Origin: Massilia endophytica
Lineage (GTDB): Bacteria > Pseudomonadota > Gammaproteobacteria > Burkholderiales > Burkholderiaceae_D
Assembly: GCF_021165955.1 (NCBI RefSeq)
Contig: NZ_CP088952.1
Location: 1,550,001 to 1,614,000, forward strand
Reading direction: 5' to 3'
DNA: 64,000 bases
Shown: positions 10,101-16,663 of the stretch, piece after piece
How the letters are laid out: each line of letters starts with the position of its first letter
Position numbering within the stretch: the first letter of the stretch is position 1
Notes under the pieces: model-generated
Told to the model about the DNA's origin: nothing
The model's input: only the letters and a program-made list of their open reading frames with translations
The model's database searches: none
Program-made: the position numbers and the translations under genes

Positions 10101-11236
10101 CGCAGACGAGCGGTGTCAATATCGAATTGCAGAACGTGGAGTTCGCGGCCATCATCGGCACGGCGAATGTCAGCGGCGGTTCCGGCTCCCAGAAGGTGTG
10201 GGGCGATAGCGCCAGCCAGACGATCTTCCTCGGTGCGGATGACGACGTGCTGCACGGCGGCGGCGGCAACGACACCGTGGGCAGCGCAGGCGGCAACGAC
10301 CGCGTCTATGGCGACGAGGGCAACGACATTGTGTTCGGCGGCGAAGGGGACGACTATGTGGACGGCGGCACGGGCCTGGACATTGCCCGCTTCAGTGGCC
10401 GCAGCGACGCTTATTCCCTGCGCATGTCGAACGACAAGCTGGTGATGACGGCGAAATCCGGTACCGACGGCGTCGACACGGTGGTGTCGGTGGAAACGCT
10501 GCGCTTCATCGGCGGGCAGGGCATGGGCACCAGCGAGAACGTACTGGCGCGCCTCTACGAGGGCCTGCTGCATCGCTCGGCCTCCGCGGCGGAAGTGGCC
10601 TTCTGGCAGGACAAGGAAGCGCGCGGCGCCACCATGCACGATATCGCTGCCTCCATCGCCGGTTCGACGGAAGCGGTGGCAGTGAATGGCGCCAGCAATC
10701 TGTCCTTCGTCACCGGCCTGTATCAGAACGTTCTGGGCCGCGCCGCGTCGAGCCAGGAGGCAGACTTCTGGCTTGGCAAGATGGCTGGCGGCATGGACCG
10801 CGCGACCGTGGCGCTGGGCTTCGTCAATTCGACGGAGAAGCTGGCCGCCGCGGTGAACGTGGACTTCAACCACAGCGACGTGGCCGTACTGGTGCGCATG
10901 TATAACACCATGTTCGGCCGCGCTGCCGACGAGGCAGGCCTGAACTACTGGCTGGCCAAGCACGAGCAGGGCATGACGATGGGCGCAATTGCGGACGCGT
11001 TCACCACTTCCTCGGAAGCGCAGGCCCTGCAGCAGCCGGGCGGCGATGCGGCGTTTATCAACCAGCTCTACCTGCTGGGCATGCACCGCGCGCCGACGGC
11101 GGCGGAATCGCTGGCCCTGCAAGGCCTGATGCAGCAGGGCGTGTTCGACCGTGGACAGGTGCTGCTCAATGTGGCGGAATCGGCTGAAAGCATCACGCTG
11201 GTGGGCACCATCAACACCAGCATCGACCTCGCGTAA
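4157..11236 (+). CDS. Giant DUF4347 / SwmB-repeat / RTX / DUF4214 protein
   Basis: About 2360 aa, probably a secreted or surface protein. From the N-terminus: a DUF4347 domain (about 10-185: EIAFIDTSIADYQTLV, HVFSHGEPGALQLGS, LLLYGCDVAKG, ASTDLTGS), a linker, 12 SwmB-like repeats of about 110 aa with one unrelated Ig-like module (about 355-1815), and a conserved unknown region (about 1830-2020). RTX nonapeptides follow (about 2025-2075, GGxGNDxVxG type), then a DUF4214 region (about 2130-2350). There is no Sec signal peptide; the RTX motifs suggest type I secretion by a C-terminal signal, but no T1SS genes are in the window. An ATG at 4142 lacks an SD; the ATG at 4157 has GGAG nine bases upstream and was chosen. 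The 5' kilobase is visibly less GC-rich than its surroundings. Role unknown; an adhesin or biofilm function is inference. Confidence 0.88.
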   Translation: MASAVIASTAKEIAFIDTSIADYQTLVDGLREGVEFVLIDSTHDGLAQIAAVLAWRTDIGAVHVFSHGEPGALQLGSALVSEASLHSYSSELALMRDTFAGKGELLLYGCDVAKGAAGQSFISALAAATAAKIAASTDLTGSAVLGGDWMLETQTAAIGTPIALSQTGIAAFSGLLAVTDVNFDGATTIDGGFGTEMTFGAWKFTSSPDSDMAIALYADRADLLNVDGGGNDRAVLLNYDQLAVQTFAMKSADGSNFKIESFKIGQTAASPATLTIAAYSGGQLIVAAESVNMGSSDSAGNISYSMSNNDGNGRAGTLTFNSAYGDIDEIRFSFSSASTLSIDDIDVSVAVPDTTAPVFSSAAVNGTSLVMTYTEASMLDAANAAAAGAFTVMAGGSSVTVNSVAVNAAANTVTLTLASAVTHGQAVTVAYTDPTGGDDTNAIQDVAGNDAATLGATAVTNNTPDTTAPAVTGNISVPADAVYAEGQTLSFTVTFDENVTVSGTDSSLALTIGSTARSASYFSKSGATVTYHYTVQAGDLDANGISVGALSLGTSTIQDAAGNNATLTLTGHIPTLTGILVDTAAPVFASAVVNGTSLVLTYTDDSQLDAGNGPIPGHFNVEADGATVTISSVSVNAAAKTVTLTLASAVAFGQAVTVAYADGSPSNDPTGIQDAAGNDAASLSTTAVTNNTPDITAPVFASATVNGASLVLAYNDASTLDAVNVPAAGDFAVTVGGSARAVNSVSVDAAAKTITLTLASAAGYAEAVTVAYTDPTAGNDTNAIQDAAGNDAASLGVTPVTNNTPDTTAPVFASAAVNGTSLVMTYTEATTLNGVNVAAAGAFTVMAGGSPVTVNSVSVNAAAKTVTLTLATAVGYAEAVTVAYTDPTGGNDANAIQDAAGNDAATLGATAVTNNTPDTTGPVFASAEVNGSTLVMTYTEATTLDAVNAPAAGAFTVMAGGSAVTVNSVSVNAAAKTVTLTLASAVANGQAVTVAYADPTGGNDANAIQDAAGNDAATLGATAVTNNTPDTTAPALASAAVNGTSLVLTYTDVNTLDAVNTAAAGDFTVMAGGSPVTVNSVTVNAGAKTVTLTLASAVNPGESVTVAYSDPTGGNDANATQDAAGNDAASFGATAVTNNTPDATAPVFASAAVDGATLVMTYTEATTLDGTNVPAAGAFTVMAGGSAVTVNSVAVDANAKTVTLTLASAVITGQAVTVAYNDPTGGDDSNAIQDIGGNDAATLGATAVTNNTVDTTAPVFASAAVNGTSLVMTYTEATTLDAGNAPAAGRFTVMAGGSAVTVNSVSVDAAAKTVTLTLASGVVAGQAVTVAYADPTGGNDANAIQDASGNDAVTLSATTVTNNTPDVAAPVFASAAVNGASLVMTYTDASQLDAGNPPAIGDFAVMAGGSPVSVSSVSVNAAAKTVTLTLASAVTPGQAVTVAYTDPTIGNDGNAIQDAAGNDAITLGATAVTNNTPDVTAPVFASAAVNGATLVLTYTEATTLDATNVPAAGAFTVMAGGSAVTVSSVSVNAAAKTVTLTLASAVAPAQAVTVAYADPTGGNDTNAIQDAAGNDAATLGATSVTNNTVDTTAPVFASAAVNGTLLVMTYTEASTLDGVNAPAAGAFTVTAGGSAVSVSSVSVNAAAKTVTLTLASGVTAGQAVTVAYADPTGGNDTNAIQDAAGNDAITLAATAATNNTPDVTAPVFASATVNGTTLVMTYTEAVSLDAVNGPAAARFAVTAAGSAVAVSNVVVDANAKTVTLTLATAVTNGQAVTVAYTDPTGGNDANAIQDAAGNDAVTLGATAVTNNTPVPSPSTPPTTSTVDGVAVQTGTVANSDGSVSTVVTIPVVTTGRVEEVGDNTVADIPLVKNSSGTSLLTVQVPVGVGLQASGPGQAKTAGSSLTDLIREIKAHTTSGSADQNSLTGGGTGFLGDLQSSTPLLVQTVVTAGNTPGSNALTISGQPTAAGETQVALVIDTRSQTSGVNIELQNVEFAAIIGTANVSGGSGSQKVWGDSASQTIFLGADDDVLHGGGGNDTVGSAGGNDRVYGDEGNDIVFGGEGDDYVDGGTGLDIARFSGRSDAYSLRMSNDKLVMTAKSGTDGVDTVVSVETLRFIGGQGMGTSENVLARLYEGLLHRSASAAEVAFWQDKEARGATMHDIAASIAGSTEAVAVNGASNLSFVTGLYQNVLGRAASSQEADFWLGKMAGGMDRATVALGFVNSTEKLAAAVNVDFNHSDVAVLVRMYNTMFGRAADEAGLNYWLAKHEQGMTMGAIADAFTTSSEAQALQQPGGDAAFINQLYLLGMHRAPTAAESLALQGLMQQGVFDRGQVLLNVAESAESITLVGTINTSIDLA
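5215..9597 (+). repeat. Array of 12 SwmB-like repeats, about 330 bp each
   Basis: In-frame tandem repeats inside the giant gene. Each unit runs from a TAPVFASAAVNG-like start through TLVMTYTEATTLD, AGAFTVMAGGS, KTVTLTLASAV, GQAVTVAY and DPTGGNDxNAIQDAAGNDA to TAVTNNTPD. Eleven units follow one another from about 5905 to 9597. The first unit (about 5215-5560) is separated from them by one unrelated module (about 5560-5905: EGQTLSFTVTFDENVTVSG). Units are close in protein sequence but differ at many silent positions, so the array is not a very recent expansion. Confidence 0.9.
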
Positions 11237-11288
11237 TCGGCCCTCAAGGGATGGATGGCCGTGCGCCGTCCATCCCGGCTGTAAAGTG

Positions 11289-11306
11289 TGTTTCCAATTG
11301 TATGTA
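11289..11306 (+). promoter_or_regulatory. Conserved motif TGTTTCcAAtTGTATGTA, copy 1
   Basis: An 18-base block that recurs with 16 of 18 identities upstream of the next paralogue (13022-13039). Each copy lies 60-70 bases before the ATG, and its 3' end runs straight into an inverted repeat. This suggests a shared regulatory or promoter element for the two smaller RTX/DUF4214 genes. No known binding site is recognised. Confidence 0.45.
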
Positions 11307-11327
11307 GAAGATTTTCTACATTTTTTT
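11303..11327 (+). terminator. AT-rich hairpin with T7 run after the giant gene
   Basis: TGTAGAA and TTCTACA pair around a 4-base loop and are followed by seven T. It sits 66 bases past the giant gene's stop, so it may terminate that transcript. The stem is AT-rich and therefore weak, and it overlaps the end of the conserved motif, so a regulatory role for the downstream gene is an alternative. Confidence 0.45.
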
Positions 11328-11374
11328 CCTATTAAGATTTCAGCACCTCTAATCTCAATAGGAAGATTTCAGTC

Positions 11375-12991
11375 ATGTCCACTCCACCTCTGCCCGAACC
11401 GATTCAGATCGATGGCGTTCTGGCTTACCGTACTCTCCTCAACCAGCCTGACGGTTCCGTCAACCAGACCTTCCGCGTCTTCCCGGTCTCGCCCCAGCGT
11501 CCGGACAATACCGGCAACCCGCACCTGGCCGACATTGGCATCGTGAGCGCTCCCGGCGCCTCGCTGACGGTGCAGCTTCCAAACTATGTGGGCTTCGAGT
11601 CGGGTGGCGACGCCACTGCGCACAGTTCGGAGAATGCATTGCCGGAGCTGATCTCAATGATCGATTCCATGAGCGTTCCGGACGCCCAGCGCACTGAGCT
11701 CCACGCAGGCGCGGCCTTGTTCGTGAACGAGGCCCTCGCCAGCGACGCGCCCGTGCTTTTCGAAACGGTGATCACCAGCGGCGCCGCGCTGCCCACGGAG
11801 AGCGAGTCGTTCGGGGTGGTGGCGCAGGAAGGCGCGGCCCGCGTTGCCGTGTTGCTGAACGCCTCCTCGCTGAACAGCAATGCGCCGGTACGCCTGGAGA
11901 ATGTCGGCTTTGGCTTCGTGCGCGGCGATGTGACGGTGGAGGCAAGCGGCCGCTCCATGCAGCTGTTCGCCGATGGCGAGCGCCAGAACCTGAAGCTGGG
12001 AGCGGGCGACGATACCGTCCACGGTGGCGGCGGCGACGATCTGCTGAACGGGGGGCTTGGCAACGACAAGCTGTATGGCGACGCTGGCAACGACCTGCTG
12101 AATGGCGGCATGGGCGACGACTTGCTCGATGGCGGCGAAGGCATCGATATCGCCTACATGGCAGGACGTCCTTTCGACTATTCGGTGCGCGTGAACGGCG
12201 GCCATGTGCAGGTGAGCCAGCTGGCGCCCAGCACGGGCAATACGGACAGCCTGCACAACGTAGAAATCCTGGCCTTCACCGAGGCGGGCACGGACACGGC
12301 CGACGCGATCGGCCGCCTGTACGAGGCCCTGCTCGACCGCGACGCAAATGCCGCGGAAGTGGCGTTCTGGCAGGAGCTGCAGGAGCAGGGCGCTTCCCTG
12401 CAGTCCCTGGCGCTTCGCATCGCGTTTTCGCAGGAGGCAGGGGTGTCCACCGATGCCGGCTTCGTCACCGCACTGTATGAGCGCGTGCTCGACCGGGTGC
12501 CGGGCGAGGGCGAGCTGCAGGCCTGGCTGGCCCGCATGGAGCAGGGCATGGACCGCGGCGCGGTGGCGCTGGGCTTCGTGAATTCCGCCGAAAAACTGGG
12601 CATGACCTATGACGTGGATATCGGCAGCTCGGACGTTGGGGTGCTGGTGCGCCTGTATCACAGCGCTTTCGGCCGTGCGCCGGACGAAGCAGGCATCAAC
12701 ACATGGCTCGTCCACCTGGAGAAGGGCATGTCGATTGGCGATGTCGCCGATGCGTTCGCGGCAGCCATGATCCCCGACAGGCTGCCGGTGGTCATCGATA
12801 ACGAAGGCTTCATACAGCAGGTGTACACGAACGCCCTGCATCGCAATCCCACCGGTGAGGAATCGGCATTCATGCTCAAGCTGATGGAGAATCCGGTCTT
12901 TGACCGCGGCCAGGTCCTGCTCACGGTGTCGGAATCCTTCGAAGCCGTGCAGCTGGTGGGCGTGATCGACAGCGATATCGTAATCGTCTGA
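11375..12991 (+). CDS. RTX / DUF4214 protein, mid-sized paralogue
   Basis: 538 aa. It corresponds to the C-terminal quarter of the giant protein without its DUF4347 head or SwmB repeats. The first 200 residues (IDGVLAYRTLLNQPDGS, ASLTVQLPNYVGFES, DAPVLFETVITSG) match the giant's region just after its repeats. RTX nonapeptides follow at about 208-255 (GAGDDTVHGGGGDDLLNGG), then DUF4214 modules at about 312-528 (IGRLYEALLDRDANAAEVAFW, ALGFVNSAEKL, VRLYHSAFGRAPDEAG). The tail LLTVSESFEAVQLVGVIDSDI matches its two neighbours. No signal peptide; probably exported by a type I route (inference). It has its own leader with the conserved motif and probably its own promoter. Function unknown. Confidence 0.85.
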   Translation: MSTPPLPEPIQIDGVLAYRTLLNQPDGSVNQTFRVFPVSPQRPDNTGNPHLADIGIVSAPGASLTVQLPNYVGFESGGDATAHSSENALPELISMIDSMSVPDAQRTELHAGAALFVNEALASDAPVLFETVITSGAALPTESESFGVVAQEGAARVAVLLNASSLNSNAPVRLENVGFGFVRGDVTVEASGRSMQLFADGERQNLKLGAGDDTVHGGGGDDLLNGGLGNDKLYGDAGNDLLNGGMGDDLLDGGEGIDIAYMAGRPFDYSVRVNGGHVQVSQLAPSTGNTDSLHNVEILAFTEAGTDTADAIGRLYEALLDRDANAAEVAFWQELQEQGASLQSLALRIAFSQEAGVSTDAGFVTALYERVLDRVPGEGELQAWLARMEQGMDRGAVALGFVNSAEKLGMTYDVDIGSSDVGVLVRLYHSAFGRAPDEAGINTWLVHLEKGMSIGDVADAFAAAMIPDRLPVVIDNEGFIQQVYTNALHRNPTGEESAFMLKLMENPVFDRGQVLLTVSESFEAVQLVGVIDSDIVIV

Positions 12992-13021
12992 GCAGACTCA
13001 GGGGTAGTTGACTGGAAGAAT

Positions 13022-13039
13022 TGTTTCTAAATGTATGTA
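13022..13039 (+). promoter_or_regulatory. Conserved motif TGTTTCtAAaTGTATGTA, copy 2
   Basis: Second copy of the block at 11289-11306. It is followed by an imperfect 12-bp inverted repeat (TAACcGCGAAAA at 13038-13049 and TTTTCGCaGTTA at 13071-13082), which starts inside the motif, as the hairpin does in copy 1. It lies 60 bases upstream of the third paralogue's ATG. Confidence 0.45.
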
Positions 13040-13099
13040 ACCGCGAAAAACTGGGCACCATCCCTTAGTATTTTCGCAGTTATGTTCTGAGGAAACAAA

Positions 13100-14119
13100 A
13101 TGACGACATCTATCCCCACCCCTGTCCCGGTCGAAATGCCCGTGAAAGACGATGTTCTGCACGGCGATGCGGGAGACAACCTGCTGGACGGCGGTTTCGG
13201 CAACGACAGCCTCTACGGCGAAGCGGGCCAGGACCTGCTCATTGGCGGCGGCGGGAACGACTATCTGGATGGCGGCGACGGCATCGACATCGCCCGCATG
13301 GACGCCCGGCGCGAGGACTATGCTTTCCGCATCAAGGACGGACACCTCACGATGACGCTGAACGCGGGCGGCGACGTGGATGACCTGCACAACATCGAAA
13401 TCCTGGCCTTCCAGGGCCAGGACATGAGCACCAGCGAGGTCCTGCTGCGTCTTTACGAGGGCCTGCTGGAGCGCACACCCAATGCGGCCGAACTCTCCTA
13501 CTGGGAGGACCAGGTGCGCGGCGGGAAGTCGCTGCACGACGTGGCCTCGGCCTTCCTGGCCTCGCCGGAGGCCGACCGTGGCCTGGACGACGGCTACTTC
13601 GTCGTGGAGCTGTATTCGGCGAGCCTTGGCCGCGAAGCCAGCCAGGTGGAACTTGAATACTGGGTGCCGCAGCTGGAAGCAGGCCTGGACCGCGCCACGC
13701 TGGCGCTGATGATCGTCAATTCGGCCGAGAAGCTGTCGCTGCAAACGTCCATCGACTTCATCAACAGCGACGTGGCCGTCATGGCCCGCCTGTATAACAC
13801 CGCCTTCGGACGCGCGCCGGACGAGGCGGGATTGAATTCCTGGCTGTGGGCTATCGAACATGGCGCGCGCATCGGCGACATTGCCGACACTTTTGCCTCG
13901 CTCATGGTCAATCCGAACGCACCGATATCGGATGACGCTTTCATTCAGCAAGTATTCCAGACTGGTTTGCAGCGCGGGATAACGGCCGAAGAGTCCCTCT
14001 GGGTTCACCAACTCATGGACATGGGCTATGATCGCGGACAGGTATTGCTGACGATATCCGAGTCCATGGAAAGCATGCTGCTGGTTGGTGTGAACAGCAC
14101 GAACATCGTCACTACCTGA
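13100..14119 (+). CDS. RTX / DUF4214 protein, smallest paralogue
   Basis: 339 aa, essentially only the RTX block (about 17-62: GDAGDNLLDGGFGNDSLYG) and the DUF4214 region (about 114-334: LLRLYEGLLERTPNAAELSYW, LYSASLGREASQVELEYW, ARLYNTAFGRAPDEAG). The end, LLTISESMESMLLVGVNSTNI, is shared with both upstream paralogues. A good SD (TGAGGA) precedes the ATG. It is the third and shortest member of a nested series in which each copy lacks more of the N-terminus. Only 35 bases separate it from the first collar gene, so the two may be co-transcribed. Function unknown; calcium-dependent folding after secretion is inferred from the RTX repeats. Confidence 0.85.
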   Translation: MTTSIPTPVPVEMPVKDDVLHGDAGDNLLDGGFGNDSLYGEAGQDLLIGGGGNDYLDGGDGIDIARMDARREDYAFRIKDGHLTMTLNAGGDVDDLHNIEILAFQGQDMSTSEVLLRLYEGLLERTPNAAELSYWEDQVRGGKSLHDVASAFLASPEADRGLDDGYFVVELYSASLGREASQVELEYWVPQLEAGLDRATLALMIVNSAEKLSLQTSIDFINSDVAVMARLYNTAFGRAPDEAGLNSWLWAIEHGARIGDIADTFASLMVNPNAPISDDAFIQQVFQTGLQRGITAEESLWVHQLMDMGYDRGQVLLTISESMESMLLVGVNSTNIVTT

Positions 14120-14154
14120 CAGAGACTTTTCAACCAAAAAATAAAGGAGCAGGT

Positions 14155-14859
14155 ATGGCAGAAGCGTATGTAGGCGAGATTCGCCTGTTTTCAATGAGCT
14201 GGGTCCCGGAAGGCTGGCTCGTATGCGCGGGCCAGATGGTGCAGGTAAACCAGTACCAGGCGCTGTTTTCCCTGATCGGCGCCACCTTCGGCGGCGACGG
14301 CCAGAGCACGTTCGGGCTGCCGGACCTGCGCGGCCGCGTGCCGATCCAGATCGGCCAGGGACCGCTGGGCAACTATCCCTGGGCGCAGAAGGGCGGCACC
14401 AGCAATACCACCGTCAACGGCGCCGGTTCGGTCACCATTACCAGCATGGCGCAGCTGCCCCAGCACACGCACGTTGCCACCTTCGCCGGCAGCGGCGGCG
14501 GCCCCTTCGTCGATCCCACAATCAAGATCAACGTCAGCAATGACACCGCCACCAGCGCGGCGCCGCTGGCCGATGGCTATTTCGCGCCCTTGAAGCCTCC
14601 TGGCCTGGGCGCCGCGCCGCTGGGCTACACGGCCACGGCGAACAATGGCACTACGACGCTGAATACCAATACCGCCGTGGCGGGCGGCGGCGGGGGCGGC
14701 GGCATCACCGGCGGCACGGTCACGGTTGCCGCGGCCGGGGCTGTCACGCCGAGCCCGATCCCTGTGCCCTTCGCCGTCACGGTGCCGCCGGTCATGCCGC
14801 CTTTCCTCGCGATGAACTACGCGATCTGCGTCAACGGCATCTATCCTCCGCGCCCATAA
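14155..14859 (+). CDS. Phage tail-collar domain protein (MdpB-like), copy 1
   Basis: 234 aa with an N-terminal tail-collar domain (about 5-60: GEIRLFSMSWVPEGWLVCAGQ, LIGATFGGDGQSTFGLPDLRGRVPI), the family that includes phage short tail fibres and the so-called microcystin-dependent proteins. The middle carries QLPQHTHVATF, and the C-terminal half is Gly/Ala/Thr-rich with a poly-Gly run and ends in YPPRP. A strong SD (AGGAG) sits 5 bases before the ATG. No capsid, portal, baseplate or integrase genes are nearby, so this is not part of a recognisable prophage. The tandem copy at 14937 is about three-quarters identical by eye. Role unknown; a surface or extracellular filament function is a guess. 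Confidence 0.88.
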   Translation: MAEAYVGEIRLFSMSWVPEGWLVCAGQMVQVNQYQALFSLIGATFGGDGQSTFGLPDLRGRVPIQIGQGPLGNYPWAQKGGTSNTTVNGAGSVTITSMAQLPQHTHVATFAGSGGGPFVDPTIKINVSNDTATSAAPLADGYFAPLKPPGLGAAPLGYTATANNGTTTLNTNTAVAGGGGGGGITGGTVTVAAAGAVTPSPIPVPFAVTVPPVMPPFLAMNYAICVNGIYPPRP

Positions 14860-14874
14860 GAGGCCTGGGGAGCA

Positions 14875-14898
14875 CCCGGCCAGCGCGGGCTGGCCGGG
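14875..14898. other. Perfect 10-bp hairpin between collar genes
   Basis: CCCGGCCAGC and GCTGGCCGGG pair around a 4-base loop, 15 bases past the first collar gene's stop. No T-run follows on the plus strand. It could stabilise mRNA or modulate read-through into the second collar gene. Confidence 0.4.
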
Positions 14899-14936
14899 AT
14901 CCAAAAAATTACAATACCTAGAACGCTGGGGAATAC

Positions 14937-15644
14937 ATGGCAGAAGCATATATCGGCGAGATTCGCCTGTTTTCAATGAGCTGGGCCCCGGCAGGCTGGC
15001 TCCCATGCGCGGGGCAGACATTGGCCGTGCAGCAGTATCCGGCACTGTTCTCGCTGATCAGCAACGCCTATGGCGGCGACGGCCGGAGCACTTTCATGCT
15101 GCCGGACCTGCGCGGCCGTGCGCCGGTCCAGATGGGCCAGGGGCCGCTCGCCACCTACCCGTGGGCGCAAAATGGCGGTACAAGCAGCACCACCGTCCAT
15201 GGCGTCGGGGTCGCCACCGTTACCAGCATGAACCAGCTGCCCCAGCACACTCATGCGGCCACCTTTACCGGCAGCGGCGACAGTCCTTTCGTCGAGCCCA
15301 CCATCAAGGTCAATGTCAGCAATGACACCGCCACGAGCGCTGCGCCGCTTGCCGATGGCTACTTCGCTCCCTTGAAGCCACCGGGTCTGGGCGCCGCGCC
15401 GCTGGGCTACACGGCTACGGCGAGCAACGGCACCACGACGCTGAATACCAACACCGCCGTGGCGAGCGGTGGGGGAGGCGGCGGTATTACCGGGGGCATA
15501 GTCGCGCTCAATGTGGTCGGCGCTCCCAGCCCGCTCCCGAATTCCGTGCCCTTCAGCGTTACCGTGCCGGCGGTGATGCCGCCTTTCGTCGCGCTGACCC
15601 ACGCTATCTGCTTCTACGACGGCATCTATCCGCCGCGTCCTTAG
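14937..15644 (+). CDS. Phage tail-collar domain protein (MdpB-like), copy 2
   Basis: 235 aa, a tandem paralogue of the preceding gene with the same collar domain (GEIRLFSMSWAPAGWLPCAGQ, YGGDGRSTFMLPDLRGRAPV), the same QLPQHTHAATF core and the same ending. Between the copies the segment LADGYFAPLKPPGLGAAPLG is identical, while the last 60 residues diverge most. This suggests duplication followed by tail-region divergence. Its TAG overlaps the TAA of the convergent methyltransferase by three bases (TTAG at 15641-15644). No other phage structural genes are present. Confidence 0.88.
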   Translation: MAEAYIGEIRLFSMSWAPAGWLPCAGQTLAVQQYPALFSLISNAYGGDGRSTFMLPDLRGRAPVQMGQGPLATYPWAQNGGTSSTTVHGVGVATVTSMNQLPQHTHAATFTGSGDSPFVEPTIKVNVSNDTATSAAPLADGYFAPLKPPGLGAAPLGYTATASNGTTTLNTNTAVASGGGGGGITGGIVALNVVGAPSPLPNSVPFSVTVPAVMPPFVALTHAICFYDGIYPPRP

Positions 15645-16663
15645 GCGGTTTCTAGCAGCACCAGGCCTGGCGCGTCGCTGATCCGGTAGGCGAACTGCAG
15701 CTGTTCGCCGCCTGCCAGCGCGGGGCGGCCGGGGAAGTGCTGCGGCAGGTTCAGGCTGCATTCGTAGTCGTCCAGCCTGTGCGGCCCGAAGGCCACGATT
15801 TTCGTGAGCAGCCGGGCCTGCATTCCGGCTGGCACCTCGGACGGAATCCGCACTGCCCCGGCGGGCAGCAGACCGCCTTCCTTTTTCCATGCCTCGATCG
15901 CTTCCCGGTCCAGGCGGAACACCGGCCCAAGGCCAATGCGCTCGCGCTGTGCAGGCTGCGGCTTCGCATCCGGCCCTTCGAGCGGCGGCGGCAGCTCCTT
16001 GCCGAGGCGCAGCAGGCAGGCTTCCACCGTCACCGATTCGGGCACCAGCAGCGCGCCGGGCGCTTGCGCCGCCAGATGGCGCATGATCGCCACCTGCGGT
16101 TCGCTGCGCAGCGAGGCGTTCATCGTTTCGGAGACGATCACGTCCGGCAGCTGCGCAGGATCGAGGATCATGGTGCAGGCATCCGCCAGTACATAGCCGC
16201 TCACGTGCGAAGCGAGGCCGAAGCCCTCCACCAGGCCGCGCGCGCAATCCAGGGAGGCGGCGTGGATATCGGCCAGGGTGAACTCTGCTTCCTGCGCGCC
16301 AGACAGCGCCATGAGCGGCAGGGCCAGCGTCGCGAAGGGGCCGCAGCCTGCGTACAGCACGCGCACGGGCCGCTCCGGCCTGCGGGCCTGTTCGATGGCG
16401 GCGGCCAGGCCCTTGATGAAGGTGATCGTGCGCAGCGGTTCGCGCGCGCACATGGCCGCCCTGAGAGGGGAGAGCGCCAGCCCGGCGGCGGTGCTGGTCT
16501 GCTTGCTGTCGTCGAGCGGCTGGTCCTCGGGCCGTAGACCGGTACAGCGTTCCAGCAGCAGGCGCAGCGCAGCCGATTCCCGCATCAGGCTCTCCCGTTC
16601 CCTGGCAGGACTCGCGATAGCGCGCGCCAGTTCCCGCAGCTCGGCGCGGTCCTCGGGACTCAT
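15641..16663 (-). CDS. PRMT-like SAM-dependent methyltransferase
   Basis: 340 aa. A class I SAM-binding fold is visible: motif I VLYAGCGPFATLALPL (about 103-118), acidic residue in LADIHAASLDCARG (D132), and DACTMI (D161). The segment DVIVSETMNASLRSE has glutamates at about 179 and 188 in a spacing that recalls the double-E loop of protein arginine methyltransferases; this is resemblance, not proof. The C-terminal half is a beta-rich region. ATG at 16663 overlaps the stop of the upstream DUF6916 gene as ATGA, implying translational coupling; longer readings of the frame lie inside that gene. The substrate is unknown; the neighbouring collar, DUF6916 or RTX proteins are candidates by context only. 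Confidence 0.75.
   Translation of the reverse strand: MSPEDRAELRELARAIASPARERESLMRESAALRLLLERCTGLRPEDQPLDDSKQTSTAAGLALSPLRAAMCAREPLRTITFIKGLAAAIEQARRPERPVRVLYAGCGPFATLALPLMALSGAQEAEFTLADIHAASLDCARGLVEGFGLASHVSGYVLADACTMILDPAQLPDVIVSETMNASLRSEPQVAIMRHLAAQAPGALLVPESVTVEACLLRLGKELPPPLEGPDAKPQPAQRERIGLGPVFRLDREAIEAWKKEGGLLPAGAVRIPSEVPAGMQARLLTKIVAFGPHRLDDYECSLNLPQHFPGRPALAGGEQLQFAYRISDAPGLVLLETA

Noticed and set aside
6956..11122. 1388-codon open frame on the minus strand inside the giant gene
   Set aside because: It mirrors the SwmB repeat array in antisense; its composition (Arg/His/Gly-rich, no domain) is the usual shadow in high-GC repeats.
14875..14898. Intrinsic terminator after the first collar gene
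   Set aside because: The stem is strong but an A-rich tract, not a T-run, follows on the plus strand; kept only as a hairpin.
14155..15644. Prophage remnant suggested by tail-collar domains
   Set aside because: No capsid, portal, terminase, lysis or integrase genes nearby; collar domains also occur outside phages.
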